NCBI RefSeq assembly: GCF_000376805.1
Contig: NZ_AQXT01000002.1
Coordinates: forward strand, 62,001 to 126,000
Direction of reading: 5' to 3'
Length of the DNA stretch: 64,000 nucleotides
DNA from: Henriciella marina DSM 19595
GTDB taxonomy: Bacteria; Pseudomonadota; Alphaproteobacteria; Caulobacterales; Hyphomonadaceae
The position numbers and the translations under genes were made by a program. Under the pieces are notes generated by a model. That model had not been told where the DNA came from. It saw nothing but the letters and a program-made list of their open reading frames with translations, and searched no databases. This document shows positions 1 to 8,854 of this stretch, in pieces. Each line of letters begins with the position of its first letter. Positions within the stretch are counted from its first letter, which is position 1.

Positions 1-522
1 GGCGATGGGCGCGATGGCATCGAGGTCGGTGATATAGCCGCCGGGATTGGCGATGGACTCGCAGAAAACAGCACGCGTATCGTCATCAATGGCGGCCTTG
101 ACCGCGTCCAGGTCGTCAAAATCGACGAATTTCGCGGACCAGCCAAAGCGTTTGAAGGTCTGGCTGAACTGGGTGATCGTGCCGCCATAGAGGCGCGTTG
201 AAGCGACGATGTTGCGGCCCGGTGCCATCAGCGGGAAGAGCGCCATGATCTGCGCGGCGTGGCCTGATGAGGTACAGACGGCGCCCGCCCCGCCTTCCAG
301 TTCGGCAATCCGGTTCTGCAGGGCCGCGATCGTCGGATTGGTCAGACGCGAATAGATATAGCCGACTTCCTGCAACCCGAAGAGCGCTGCGGCGTGGTCC
401 GCATCGCGAAACTCATAGGCCGTTGTTTGATAGATCGGGACCTGGCGCGCGCCGGTCGCTGGATCGGACTCTGTTCCCGCATGCACTGCGAGCGTTCCGA
501 AGTCCTTTGGTGCGTCTGACAT
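1..522 (-). CDS. metY: O-acetylhomoserine sulfhydrylase (MetY), N-terminal part
   Basis: This is the N-terminal 174 codons of a Cys/Met-metabolism PLP enzyme of fold type I; it runs off the left edge. The family makes homocysteine from O-acetylhomoserine and sulfide in the cytosol. Visible hallmarks are the opening FGTLAVHAG, the segment SRLTNPT and the cofactor-phosphate loop CTSSGHAAQ. The PLP lysine lies in the missing part. The start is well supported by AGGAGG seven bases before ATG. Cystathionine gamma-synthase relatives share the fold, but the N-terminus fits O-acetylhomoserine aminocarboxypropyltransferase best. No SAM-II-type riboswitch was recognised in the leader. Confidence 0.88.
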   Translation of the reverse strand, partial: MSDAPKDFGTLAVHAGTESDPATGARQVPIYQTTAYEFRDADHAAALFGLQEVGYIYSRLTNPTIAALQNRIAELEGGAGAVCTSSGHAAQIMALFPLMAPGRNIVASTRLYGGTITQFSQTFKRFGWSAKFVDFDDLDAVKAAIDDDTRAVFCESIANPGGYITDLDAIAPIA

Positions 523-829
523 GGCGTTCCTCCTGGTTGTATATTCTTGTGTTTGTGTGCGTCTCAAAAAGCTTCGTATCGCCCCAAATTCAGTTTGTCT
601 AAAGAGATCAGGCGGTGTCTGGAGACATGATGACGCGGGCGCGCGGGCGGGGCCGGTATCGCGCGCCTTCGGAGTGCGAAACAAACGTTCGGCTGGGCTG
701 GCAATCCGGCACCACGCCTTGCGCAGATTGGCCGCAATCTACAGGCAACCTATATCCGATGTTGACGTTGTGTTGATATCAGCGAGGCCCATGACTAGGG
801 CAGCGTAACCATCAGATCAGGTCACCGCG
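523..829. other. Intergenic region between divergent metY and transglutaminase gene
   Basis: About 307 bases separate two divergent genes, so both promoters should lie here. The open frames crossing it have no family features and look accidental. The half nearest metY is AT-richer than its surroundings, as expected of a 5' leader. I see no convincing -35/-10 pair, riboswitch core or terminator hairpin. Confidence 0.5.
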
Positions 830-1627
830 ATGCGCATCCAGATTGACGCCAGGCTCGACTACAATTTCCTACAACCGGCAGACGTTCTGCTGGCGCTCAA
901 GGCGCGCCCATTGGCCGACCAGACCATCGTGTCGGATTCGCTGGACATTCAGGGCGATGCCGACCTTGGCTTTCTTGTCGATGCCGATGAGGCCGATACG
1001 CGCTGCTGGATGGCGGCCGCCGGACCTGTCAGCATTCACTACACGGCGACCGTCGATGTAAGCCGCGGACCCGTCCAGCTTGCTGGCAAATACGTGCCAC
1101 CGCGCGCGCAGCTGCCTGCAGACGTCATCACCTATCTGATGCCCAGCCATTACTGTTGCGGCGCTGACGTCGAGGCGTTTGCGCGCAATGAGCTGTCCGA
1201 CGTGCAGGGCGGTGACCAGGTGCTGAAAATGGCAGACTGGATTCTCAACAATTTCGAATATGTGCCGGGCGCCAGCAACGCCGATACGACGGCAGCGGAC
1301 ACGTTTGCTTCCCGTCAAGGCGTCTGCCGCGACTATGCGCACGTTCTGATCAGCTTCTGCCGCGCGGTCGGGATTCCGGCCCGTATGGTTTCGGCCTACG
1401 CGCCGGGGCTTAATCCGCCTGATTTCCATGCCATCGTCGATGTCTGGCTGGACGGCCAGTGGCATCTCGTTGACCCGACCGGCATGGCGCCGACGGAGAA
1501 GCTGGTGCGCATCATATGCGGGCGCGATGCAGCCGATATCAGCTTCATGACAATTTTCGGTGAGGCGGAGCTTCTCTTCCAGTCCGTGTCGGCTGTGGAT
1601 GCCACAGAAAACACGTTCGCGGCCTGA
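830..1627 (+). CDS. Transglutaminase-like cysteine protease family protein
   Basis: A 265-residue cytosolic protein (no signal peptide) of the bacterial transglutaminase-like superfamily. The catalytic triad is visible: Cys166 in GVCRDYAH, His200 in PDFHAIVD and Asp215 in HLVDPTG. The N-terminal 110 residues match the beta-rich domain typical of these proteins. Members act as peptidases or amide-bond hydrolases, and the substrate here is unknown. No strong Shine-Dalgarno precedes the ATG. The next gene on the same strand begins about 70 bases downstream, with no evident functional link. Confidence 0.85.
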   Translation: MRIQIDARLDYNFLQPADVLLALKARPLADQTIVSDSLDIQGDADLGFLVDADEADTRCWMAAAGPVSIHYTATVDVSRGPVQLAGKYVPPRAQLPADVITYLMPSHYCCGADVEAFARNELSDVQGGDQVLKMADWILNNFEYVPGASNADTTAADTFASRQGVCRDYAHVLISFCRAVGIPARMVSAYAPGLNPPDFHAIVDVWLDGQWHLVDPTGMAPTEKLVRIICGRDAADISFMTIFGEAELLFQSVSAVDATENTFAA

Positions 1628-1699
1628 TCCGGCGGGCCGCAGGGAACGCCTGCGGCATTCGAGCTGTTTCATGAAGGCTTCTGCTGAAAGGGCGCCTTC

Positions 1700-2086
1700 A
1701 TGATCTCTCTCCTGCTCGACCTTGCAAACATTATCGGCGGCTTCCTGCTCGCGATTGGCTTGCTCGTGAAAATTCCGAACGCTGGCGACGACATCGCCAA
1801 GGGCGCGGCCAAGATTGCCCCGCTCGCCTGGCTGATTGGCGTGGTTGCGCTTGTGACGGCAGGGTATTTCCTGATCGTGCACCTGACCAGCGGCCCGCGT
1901 GTTTTCCACTATGAGGTCGTTGGCCTCATCACCGGTATCCTGCTGCTGATGGAACGCGTGAATGCAGGGCGCGATACGTCCGACCCGGTCGGCTCTGGCG
2001 CCAGCGGGTTCAGGACCTTCGTTGCGGTCTTTGGCGTCATCGCCATCATCGTCGGCATACAGGGACTGTTCACGCCAAACGGCTGA
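1700..2086 (+). CDS. Small four-helix membrane protein of unknown function
   Basis: A 128-residue hydrophobic protein with about four predicted membrane segments (near residues 5-23, 42-62, 72-86 and 105-124) joined by short loops. One loop carries NAGDDIAKGAAK. I do not recognise a named family. The coding pattern is consistent over the full frame, and a long opposite-strand frame through the same bases is clearly a shadow. The gene ends 24 bases from the convergent metallopeptidase gene. Confidence 0.65.
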   Translation: MISLLLDLANIIGGFLLAIGLLVKIPNAGDDIAKGAAKIAPLAWLIGVVALVTAGYFLIVHLTSGPRVFHYEVVGLITGILLLMERVNAGRDTSDPVGSGASGFRTFVAVFGVIAIIVGIQGLFTPNG

Positions 2087-2110
2087 CAGCCCCTGTGCCA
2101 TCGAGGCCTG

Positions 2111-2956
2111 CTACAAGTCGGCGAACGTATCGCAGCTTTGCGGGTTACCGGACCGGTAGCCCCGCTGCAGCCATTCCATGCGCTGCTCTGACGAGCCATG
2201 CGTGAAGCTTTCGGGGTTCACATTCTGACCTGCACGGCGCTGCAGGGCATCATCGCCGATGGCGCTCGCGGTCTTCAGGCCCTCGCCGATATCGCCTTCT
2301 TCCAGCGCCACTCTGCCGTTCGAGACCGCTGAAGCATTGGCTGCCCAGACCCCGGCATAACAATCGGCCTGCAGCTCCAGCGCGACCGCATACTCATTGG
2401 CATCGGCCTTGTTGCGCGCCTGCTGCTGAGCGCTGCGGACCTTTTGCGACGTGCCGGTCAGCGTCTGGACGTGGTGGCCGAACTCGTGGCCGATAACATA
2501 GGCCTTGGCGAAATCTGCGCCTGATGCGCCAAGCTCGGTTTCCATCTGCCGCCAGAAGGAGAGGTCGAGATAGATCGTCTGGTCGGCGGGGCAGTAGAAG
2601 GGGCCCATCGCCGCCTGGCCATAGCCGCAGCCCGTATTGGTGCCTTGCGTGTAGAGAACGGTCGAGGGCGGGGTATAGCCGTCCATCAGCTGCGACCAGA
2701 CATCATTGATGTTCGACCCAACCACGTCGACGAACATGCCCGCCTCGTCTTCCGGCGTGCCAACCTCGCCGCTTTGCTGCGTGCCTGCGCCGCCAAACTG
2801 GCTCGCGACCTGCTGCGTTGTCTGCGGATCGATACCGAAGACGAAATAGCCAACAAGGCTGAGCACGATAACGCCGAGGCCCCCGCCGGCCGCAGCCGTC
2901 TTCATGCCCCGTCTGTCTTCTACCCGTCCGCCGCGGCGGCCACCTTTCCAACGCAT
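2111..2956 (-). CDS. ypfJ: YpfJ-like neutral zinc metallopeptidase
   Basis: A 281-residue protein of the putative neutral zinc metallopeptidase family. It opens with a basic stretch, MRWKGGRRGGRVEDRRG, followed by one membrane anchor at about residues 20-41. This places the enzyme domain in the periplasm. The zinc motif HEFGH is at residues 157-161. The conserved FYCPADQTIYLD and the C-terminal HGSSEQRMEWLQRG are also present. Cysteines near 110 and 122 may form a disulfide. The physiological substrate of the family is not established. Confidence 0.92.
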   Translation of the reverse strand: MRWKGGRRGGRVEDRRGMKTAAAGGGLGVIVLSLVGYFVFGIDPQTTQQVASQFGGAGTQQSGEVGTPEDEAGMFVDVVGSNINDVWSQLMDGYTPPSTVLYTQGTNTGCGYGQAAMGPFYCPADQTIYLDLSFWRQMETELGASGADFAKAYVIGHEFGHHVQTLTGTSQKVRSAQQQARNKADANEYAVALELQADCYAGVWAANASAVSNGRVALEEGDIGEGLKTASAIGDDALQRRAGQNVNPESFTHGSSEQRMEWLQRGYRSGNPQSCDTFADL

Positions 2957-3086
2957 CGCGAACTTCCTTTGTATTGACGATATGCGACGTCCTACCGCGC
3001 GAGCCGCGTGCAGGATGCTTTCACCTCACCTTTAGCATGGCGCGTACGGGCTGACAGCTCCTGTCTGAGCTATTATCGTTTGGGGC

Positions 3087-3509
3087 ATGATTGAAACCAT
3101 CCGCATTGAGACGGCCGGCCCCGGGCTCTACGATTTTACGGGCGAGGCTCGGCGCTTTGTGTCCGGCGCGGAAGACGGGGATGGGCTGCTCACCGTGTTC
3201 GTGCGCCATACGTCGTGCTCGCTCCTGATACAGGAAAACGCCGACCCAAATGTTTTGGTGGACCTGCAGGCTTTCTTCCGGCGGCTCGTCCCGCATACAG
3301 ACGACCCGTCGATGGGCTGGATCCGCCACAACACGGAAGGCCCTGATGATATGCCCGCCCATATCAAAGCGGCGCTAACGCAAACCTCGCTTGGTATTCC
3401 GGTACAGAATGGTGCCATGATGCTGGGGACGTGGCAGGGACTTTACCTGTTTGAACACCGCGACCGCCCACACCGGCGTGAGATCGTCTTTCACTTTCGC
3501 GGAGACTGA
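3087..3509 (+). CDS. YjbQ/UPF0047 family protein (secondary thiamine-phosphate synthase type)
   Basis: A 140-residue cytosolic protein matching the YjbQ family along its full length. The signature HTSCSLLIQENADPNV is near residue 46 and the C-terminal LGTWQGLYLFEHR near 112. Some members show weak thiamine-phosphate synthase activity in complementation assays, but the true role is uncertain. It lies five bases before the next gene (VOC protein), so the two are probably co-transcribed. Confidence 0.9.
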   Translation: MIETIRIETAGPGLYDFTGEARRFVSGAEDGDGLLTVFVRHTSCSLLIQENADPNVLVDLQAFFRRLVPHTDDPSMGWIRHNTEGPDDMPAHIKAALTQTSLGIPVQNGAMMLGTWQGLYLFEHRDRPHRREIVFHFRGD

Positions 3510-3514
3510 CCAAC

Positions 3515-3901
3515 ATGCGCCTCAACCAGGTGACCGTGCCCTGCACCGACTATGACGCCAGCGTCGCCTTCTACAAAAAGCTGGGCCTCATCCAGATCGT
3601 CGACAGCCCGCCGCGCTATGCAAGGTTTGAGTGTCCGGCAGGCGACGGCGGCGAGCCAGCGACGTTCTCCCTGCACAGCGTCGATGGATGGGAGGGGTGC
3701 GATGACCCGCTCGTCTATTTCGAGGTCGATAATCTCGATGCCGAATGCACGCGCCTGAAACGCGAAGGTCTCGTGTTTATGAGTGAGCCTGTGGATCAGA
3801 GCTGGAAGTGGCGCGAGGCCTATCTGCGTGATCCGGCTGGTACCCGCATCTGCATCTATCAGGCAGGCGCCAATCGCCGCTTCCCGCCCTGGCGCATTTA
3901 G
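3515..3901 (+). CDS. VOC (glyoxalase/bleomycin resistance) family protein
   Basis: A 128-residue single VOC-fold protein. It opens with MRLNQVTVPCTDYDASVAFYKKLG and ends with the typical AYLRDPAGTRICIYQ beta strand carrying the metal-binding glutamate region. Such proteins are metal-dependent dioxygenases, lyases, isomerases or binding proteins, and the substrate cannot be told from sequence. It follows YjbQ by five bases and probably shares its transcript. Confidence 0.85.
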   Translation: MRLNQVTVPCTDYDASVAFYKKLGLIQIVDSPPRYARFECPAGDGGEPATFSLHSVDGWEGCDDPLVYFEVDNLDAECTRLKREGLVFMSEPVDQSWKWREAYLRDPAGTRICIYQAGANRRFPPWRI

Positions 3902-3985
3902 CGGGAATTAAAGCCCGCCGCCTTGTCTCAGCTTGCCGCCACACGACATGACCTTGTGTAGCCAAGACAGATAGGAGCCAGAGCG

Positions 3986-4993
3986 ATGAAAGCTGTGAAG
4001 ATTGCCGCCCCGGGCGGTTTCGACAAACTGAACCTAGTGGACATTCAGGATGCAGGTGAGCCGGGCCCCGGCGAAATCCGCGTGAAGCTCCATGCCACGT
4101 CGCTCAACTTCCACGACCTCATCGTCTGCTCGGGTCAGAGCAAGCCTGAAGATGGCCGTATCCCGATGTCGGATGGTGCAGGCGTCGTCGAAGCTGTGGG
4201 TGAGGGCGTAACCGAGTTTGCCAAAGGCGACCACGTCGTCTCGACCTTCTTCCCGCAATGGCTGGCTGGACCGGCCCGTGTCTCTGACTTTTCCGGCACG
4301 CCGGGCGATGGCATTGATGGCTATGCCCGCGAAGCGGTCACCGCCAAGGCGACGAGCTTCACCAAGGCTCCCGCTGGGTGGAGCCACGCACAGGCAGCGA
4401 CCATTACCACCGCAGGTCTGACGGCCTGGCGCGCGCTGGTTGTCGATGGCGGCCTGAAAGCTGGCGACACCGTCCTGACACTCGGCACGGGCGGCGTCTC
4501 GATCTTTGCCATCCAGATCGCCAAGATGATGGGCGCTGAAGTTGTCGCGACCTCCTCTTCGGATAAAAAGCTGGAGCGGGTGAAAGCGCTCGGCGCTGAT
4601 CATGTGATCAATTACAAGAGCGACGAAAAATGGGGCTCCACCGTCATGAAGCTCACCGGCGGACGCGGCGCCGACCAGGTCGTCGAAGTTGGCGGAGCAG
4701 GCACGCTTGGCCAGTCAATTCGCGCTGTGAAAGTGGGCGGCCACATCGCGCTGATCGGCGTTCTGACCGGTGTGAGCGGCGATGTCCCGACCGCGCTCCT
4801 GATGCAGAAACAGGCGCGCGTCGCGGGCCTGATTGTCGGCTCACGCGCCGATCAGCAAGACTTCGTCCGCGCCATAGAGCACGGCGGTCTGGAGCCTGTG
4901 ATCGACAGCAGCTTTGGCCTCGATGAGCTTGGCGACGCCTTCCGCCACCAGCAGAACGGCGCTCATTTCGGCAAGATCGTCGCCGAATGGTAA
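3986..4993 (+). CDS. MDR-family NAD(P)-dependent alcohol dehydrogenase / quinone oxidoreductase-like
   Basis: A 335-residue medium-chain dehydrogenase/reductase. The GroES-like N-terminal domain (about residues 1-125) lacks the structural-zinc cysteine cluster. The Rossmann domain has the dinucleotide loop TLGTGGVS at about 165-172. This resembles zinc-independent, probably NADPH-using oxidoreductases of the quinone-reductase branch. A good ribosome site (GGAG) precedes ATG. It is convergent with the SLC13 permease gene, 13 bases away. Confidence 0.87.
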   Translation: MKAVKIAAPGGFDKLNLVDIQDAGEPGPGEIRVKLHATSLNFHDLIVCSGQSKPEDGRIPMSDGAGVVEAVGEGVTEFAKGDHVVSTFFPQWLAGPARVSDFSGTPGDGIDGYAREAVTAKATSFTKAPAGWSHAQAATITTAGLTAWRALVVDGGLKAGDTVLTLGTGGVSIFAIQIAKMMGAEVVATSSSDKKLERVKALGADHVINYKSDEKWGSTVMKLTGGRGADQVVEVGGAGTLGQSIRAVKVGGHIALIGVLTGVSGDVPTALLMQKQARVAGLIVGSRADQQDFVRAIEHGGLEPVIDSSFGLDELGDAFRHQQNGAHFGKIVAEW

Positions 4994-5006
4994 TCGCCCC
5001 GGCTGC

Positions 5007-6773
5007 CTAAAGGAAGAACATCCAGATCGCCGTAGATGAGGCGAGGCCTGCAATGACGTTCATTGGCAGGCCGACCTTGAAGAAGTCCGCAAACCTGTAG
5101 CCCCCGGCAGTATAAACGATGGTATTCGTCTGATAGCCGATGGGCGAGGCAAAGCTGGCGCTGGCCCCGAACATGACGGCCAGCACCAGCGCCCGCGGGT
5201 CCATCTCAAGTCCGCCGGCAAGGCCGATGACAAGCGGCGTCATGATCACGGCGACGGCAGCGTTGGTGACAAGCTCGGTCAGCACCGATGTCAGCGCATA
5301 GATCAGGAGCAGCACAAGAAAGGGTGACAGGCCCAGCATGAGCGGCGACACGCTCGACACGATGAGGTCCACAGCACCTGCCTGCTCAAGGCCCTGACCC
5401 ACGATCAGCATGGCGACGATCAGCGCGAGCACATTGGCCTGAAGCGAGCGCCAGGCATCATTGGCTGAGATGCAGCCCGTCGCCAGAACGATGCCGACGC
5501 CGATCAGCGCAGAGAGCACAATCGGGAAGCTGAAAAGCGCGCTTGCGAGGATCACACCTGCCAGCGTGCCGATAGCAATCGGCGCATGCCCCCGCCTGAA
5601 CGGGACAGCATTGATTTCCTGCTCGATCACAAGCGGGGTGGAGGTCGCCAGCGACCGCAGGGTTGCCTCGCTTCCTTCCAGCAGCAGCCTGTCTCCTGCG
5701 CGCAGGCGGCAGCTCGCAAGCGTTGGGCCTGGCTGGTTGCCGGGGCGGGCCAGGCCGCGCACGGTGATCTGATAATCGGACAGATAGGAAAGCTGTGAGA
5801 GCGCGCGGCCGATATTGGAATCCGTTGGCGTGATCGTCGCCTGAACCTGTTTTGGCTCATCCGCCTGATGGCGTCGAAGGCGAAGGCCCGTCTTGAACGC
5901 CTCGCTGCCAGCAAAGGTCAGCAGTTCTTCGAGGGTCGTGCGGATGGTGAGGCGGTCGCCCGCAGCCAGCGCGCGGTCCTCATCCTTGGGACTGACCAGA
6001 CGGTTGCCGCGTCTTTGCGACACCAGTTTGACGCCCTTTGCCTTGAACGCGGAGAGGTCGTCCGGCGTAACGCCAATTGCTTTGGTGTCCTCATTTGGAA
6101 AGATATCAGTGAGAAAGGTTTGCGGCTGAGTGTTCTCATCATCGTCTGCCTCACCTGATGGCAGCAGCCAGCGCCCCGTCAGCAGGAGCAGAAGCAGGCT
6201 CACCACCATCGTCACAAGACCGACGCCGGTAATCTCGAAAATGCTGAACCGTTCGAGCCCGCGAGAATAGGCAACACCCGCCACGATCAGGTTCGTCGAG
6301 GTGCCGATCAGCGTCAGCGTGCCACCAAGGATCGAGATGTAGGAGAGTGGGATCAGCAGGCGTTTCTTCGATATCGAAAGCTTCTGCGCTAGCGCGATGA
6401 CGACAGGCACGAGGATCACCACGACGGCGGTATTGTTGACGAAAGCCGAGGCGAGAATGGTCACGATCGCGACCAGCACGATGGCGCCAATACCGGAGGT
6501 GTCAGCGACAGTCAGGATGCGGGATGCAAGATGGTCAAGGACCCCGGTCCGCTGAAGGGCGGAGGCCAGAATGAACATGGCGCCGATCGTGATAGGGGCC
6601 GAATTGGCAAATGCACCGAGCGCAGGCTCTTCGCCGACAAAACCAAGCGCCAGGAAGGCTGCCGCTCCTGAAATAGCTGTCGCGGCCGGCGGCATGCGCT
6701 CAAGCAAAAAACTCACCAGCATGACCGCGACGATCGCGAGTGCGATCCATTCCGAATACTCTGCAAATATCAT
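5007..6773 (-). CDS. SLC13-family permease with two cytosolic RCK-C (TrkA-C) domains
   Basis: A 588-residue inner-membrane protein. The N-terminal transport half covers residues 1-210 and the C-terminal half about 400-588. Both contain the helix-hairpin segments expected of the DASS/SLC13 fold (for example [14 protein letters not shown] and [14 protein letters not shown]). Between them, residues about 225-385 form two hydrophilic RCK-C domains, seen in the repeated pattern [11 protein letters not shown] and [11 protein letters not shown]. Family members carry sulfate, dicarboxylates or other anions with Na+ or H+. The substrate here is not determined. Confidence 0.88.
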   Translation of the reverse strand: MIFAEYSEWIALAIVAVMLVSFLLERMPPAATAISGAAAFLALGFVGEEPALGAFANSAPITIGAMFILASALQRTGVLDHLASRILTVADTSGIGAIVLVAIVTILASAFVNNTAVVVILVPVVIALAQKLSISKKRLLIPLSYISILGGTLTLIGTSTNLIVAGVAYSRGLERFSIFEITGVGLVTMVVSLLLLLLTGRWLLPSGEADDDENTQPQTFLTDIFPNEDTKAIGVTPDDLSAFKAKGVKLVSQRRGNRLVSPKDEDRALAAGDRLTIRTTLEELLTFAGSEAFKTGLRLRRHQADEPKQVQATITPTDSNIGRALSQLSYLSDYQITVRGLARPGNQPGPTLASCRLRAGDRLLLEGSEATLRSLATSTPLVIEQEINAVPFRRGHAPIAIGTLAGVILASALFSFPIVLSALIGVGIVLATGCISANDAWRSLQANVLALIVAMLIVGQGLEQAGAVDLIVSSVSPLMLGLSPFLVLLLIYALTSVLTELVTNAAVAVIMTPLVIGLAGGLEMDPRALVLAVMFGASASFASPIGYQTNTIVYTAGGYRFADFFKVGLPMNVIAGLASSTAIWMFFL

Positions 6774-7031
6774 GGGTCCAGCTGTCCTGTCTGCGCCCGG
6801 TTGGCCATGCGCGTCATGGATCGAGGTTGCAATGTATCTACGCTGAATGCGTGCGTCTTGCAGGGGGCTTCATGCAGATTTTCATGGCGGAAAGGTTTGA
6901 AACCCTTCACCTCACTCAGCCATTATGCTTTAAGGCGCTGGTTATTGCGGCGCATCAACTGCCTTTTACGACAGGGAAAGAATTCCCATATGCGTACAGG
7001 GCAAAGTGTAGAGAGCGATTGGAGACCATAC

Positions 7032-7397
7032 ATGCTTCTCAACATGCTGAAAGCAAAACTGCATTCCGGTACGGTGACGCAGTGTGACCTTCATTATGAA
7101 GGCTCTGTCTCCATCGACCAGGGACTGCTCGACGCATCCGGTATTCTGCCGAATGAGCGTGTCGACATCTGGAACGTGACCAATGGCGCACGCATTCAGA
7201 CCTATGCCATTGAAGCGCCGCGCGGCTCGCGCACGATCGGTGTCAACGGCGCTGCCGCCCGTCATTTCTCGGTTGGCGACAAGGTTATCATTGCCGCCTT
7301 TGCCTCGATTGAAGCTGACAAGGCGCGCCAGCACGCGCCGACCGTTGTCCTGCTCGACGATGCAAATGAGCAGAAAACGCCGAGCGCCGCCTACTAG
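7032..7397 (+). CDS. panD: Aspartate 1-decarboxylase
   Basis: PanD converts L-aspartate to beta-alanine for pantothenate and CoA synthesis. The proenzyme self-cleaves before a serine to generate the pyruvoyl cofactor; that site, HYEGS with Gly24-Ser25, is intact. The frame is open further upstream, but starting at 7032 gives [13 protein letters not shown], which matches the length and cleavage-site numbering of the E. coli enzyme (121 versus 126 residues). A 5' stretch of about 250 bases probably holds the promoter. Confidence 0.95.
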   Translation: MLLNMLKAKLHSGTVTQCDLHYEGSVSIDQGLLDASGILPNERVDIWNVTNGARIQTYAIEAPRGSRTIGVNGAAARHFSVGDKVIIAAFASIEADKARQHAPTVVLLDDANEQKTPSAAY

Positions 7398-7425
7398 GCT
7401 GCTGGCAGTAAATTCTGACGAAACA

Positions 7426-7457
7426 AAAGGGCGGATCCGGCATCGGACCCGCCCTTT
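7426..7457. terminator. Bidirectional hairpin between panD and the SIMPL gene
   Basis: A 14-base-pair stem with one mismatch and a GCAT loop. The arms begin AAAGGGCGG and end CCGCCCTTT, so there is a T-rich end on each strand. It lies 28 bases after panD and 23 bases beyond the convergent gene's stop, as expected for a shared intrinsic terminator. Confidence 0.75.
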
Positions 7458-7480
7458 CTCGTTTCGAGGGGTAAAGCTGC

Positions 7481-8269
7481 CTATTTGCGCAGCTCGAAGG
7501 TCACATCCACCGTCACCGAATAATTTACTTCCCCGCGTGACACGCGGGTCGATGCATCAGCAGACTCAGCGCGCATCGCCATCATCGGCTGGGGCTGGTA
7601 GCCGCCGCTCGACTGTTCATTTATCGTGACGATCCGCGCGACGCGGTAGCCGGTTTCCTGCGCATAGAGGTTGGCGCGCTTGACTGCTGTCTGAATGGCC
7701 TGACGGCGCGCTTCATTACGGGCCTCAGTCGGGTCATCGAGGCTGAACTGCAGGCCGGAAATCGTATTGCCGCCCTCCTGAACAATCGCGTCCATCGTGG
7801 TGCCGAGATTGTCGAGATCGCGCACGGTCACGCTGAGCTGGTTGCTAGCCGTATAGCCGGTCACGCGTGGCGGGCTGCCATCCTGACCGGAATAATCATA
7901 GCGCGGCTGCAGCGACAGGTTTGAGGTCTGCATGTCGCGTGCGGCGACACCGGCTGCTTCCAGCGCATCATAAACCCCGTCCATGGCGGCGGCGTTCTGG
8001 CTCATGGCGGCGGACGCCGTGCCGGCTTGGGTCTGGACGCCGGCCGTGATCGTGGCGATATCGGGCGCGCGGGAAATCTCACCGCTGGCTGAGACCGAAA
8101 GGGTCGTCTCCGGCTGGATTGAGTTGGCATGATTGGATGGCATCGGCTGTTCGCCGGGCATCTGTGCCGGGGACGCCGACTGCTGCGCGAGCGCAGCGCC
8201 GCCCGCCACGAGTGTAATCATCGCGGCGCCCGAGGCGAGGGTACGAAATGCTGGGAGTTTCATGTTCAT
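7481..8269 (-). CDS. SIMPL-domain (DUF541) exported protein
   Basis: A 262-residue protein with a cleavable signal peptide ending near AAL-AQQ, then a SIMPL/DUF541 domain. Hallmarks are the N-terminal LSVSASGEISRAPDIATITAGVQ and the C-terminal RGEVNYSVTVDVTFEL. The family (E. coli YggE among others) is linked to oxidative stress and envelope homeostasis, with no known catalytic activity. I chose the ATG at 8269 because AGGAG lies four bases before it. An in-frame start further upstream would add 16 residues without a ribosome site. Confidence 0.88.
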   Translation of the reverse strand: MNMKLPAFRTLASGAAMITLVAGGAALAQQSASPAQMPGEQPMPSNHANSIQPETTLSVSASGEISRAPDIATITAGVQTQAGTASAAMSQNAAAMDGVYDALEAAGVAARDMQTSNLSLQPRYDYSGQDGSPPRVTGYTASNQLSVTVRDLDNLGTTMDAIVQEGGNTISGLQFSLDDPTEARNEARRQAIQTAVKRANLYAQETGYRVARIVTINEQSSGGYQPQPMMAMRAESADASTRVSRGEVNYSVTVDVTFELRK

Positions 8270-8379
8270 GGGTCTCCTGTCTGCTCGAGGGGGTTCGAAC
8301 TTGCAGTCACCATTCAATTAGGCCATTGCGGCACCAACGTGACGACGGCATGTTGGAAACCGTGCAATCGCCGCGCAAA

Positions 8380-8456
8380 GGGCCTGTAGCTCAGTTGGTT
8401 AGAGCGGACCGCTCATAACGGTCTGGTCGGGGGTTCAAGTCCCTCCGGGCCCACCA
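8380..8456 (+). tRNA. tRNA with CAT anticodon, probably tRNA-Ile2 (lysidine-modified)
   Basis: A complete 77-base tRNA including an encoded CCA tail. The acceptor pairs GGGCCTG with CGGGCCC, the D arm contains AGCTCAG, the anticodon loop is CTCATAA with anticodon CAT at 8414-8416, and the T arm contains GGTTCAAGTCC. Positions C4-G69 and C5-G68 match the pairs that mark the TilS substrate tRNA-Ile2. It is therefore more likely the AUA-reading isoleucine tRNA than elongator methionine tRNA. Confidence 0.93.
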
Positions 8457-8585
8457 CTACCCGTTTAACTTTGGACGTGTTCCAGTTGTCTCGCCCTGTC
8501 GCGAGCGGAACCGGAGCGGCATATGGCAGGTTGCTTTTTTCCGGGCGCTCCGGCCCGCCGCTTCAAAGCAGAGCTTTACATCCTT

Positions 8586-8852
8586 ATGACTGATCTTCTG
8601 AACTGGTTTGCCTCGCTGACCTGTATTGCGGCAGCCCTTCTTGTTTCGATAAATGCTGGCCGCAAGGTGTCCGGCTTCGGCTTCGTGGTTTTCTCAGTGT
8701 CCTCAGCCGCATGGGTCGCCGCTGCGACGATCGAGGGCGAATCGCCGCTTGCCATTCAGAACATCGTCCTGCTGGGGATCAATCTGTTCGGCGTCTATCG
8801 CTATCTCTGGGCGCCGCTCCGGGGCAAGCAGGAGGTCCAGCCCGGAGAATAG
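8586..8852 (+). CDS. Small inner-membrane protein of unknown function
   Basis: An 88-residue protein starting MTDLLNWFASL, with about three hydrophobic segments. The last contains NIVLLGINLFGVYRYL, a pattern also seen in small YgjV- and PnuC-like membrane proteins, but I cannot assign a family. The frame extends 63 bases further upstream; that extension looks non-coding. Its stop is two bases from the convergent Crp-family gene. Confidence 0.6.
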   Translation: MTDLLNWFASLTCIAAALLVSINAGRKVSGFGFVVFSVSSAAWVAAATIEGESPLAIQNIVLLGINLFGVYRYLWAPLRGKQEVQPGE

Positions 8853-8854
8853 GG

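Noticed and set aside
523-700. SAM-II or SAM-V riboswitch in the metY leader
   Set aside because: Such riboswitches precede sulfur genes in this group, but I could not find the conserved core bases or pseudoknot arms on the metY strand.
869-2101. 410-codon minus-strand open frame
   Set aside because: It spans antisense to both the transglutaminase-like gene and the small membrane protein gene; both plus-strand products are better supported.
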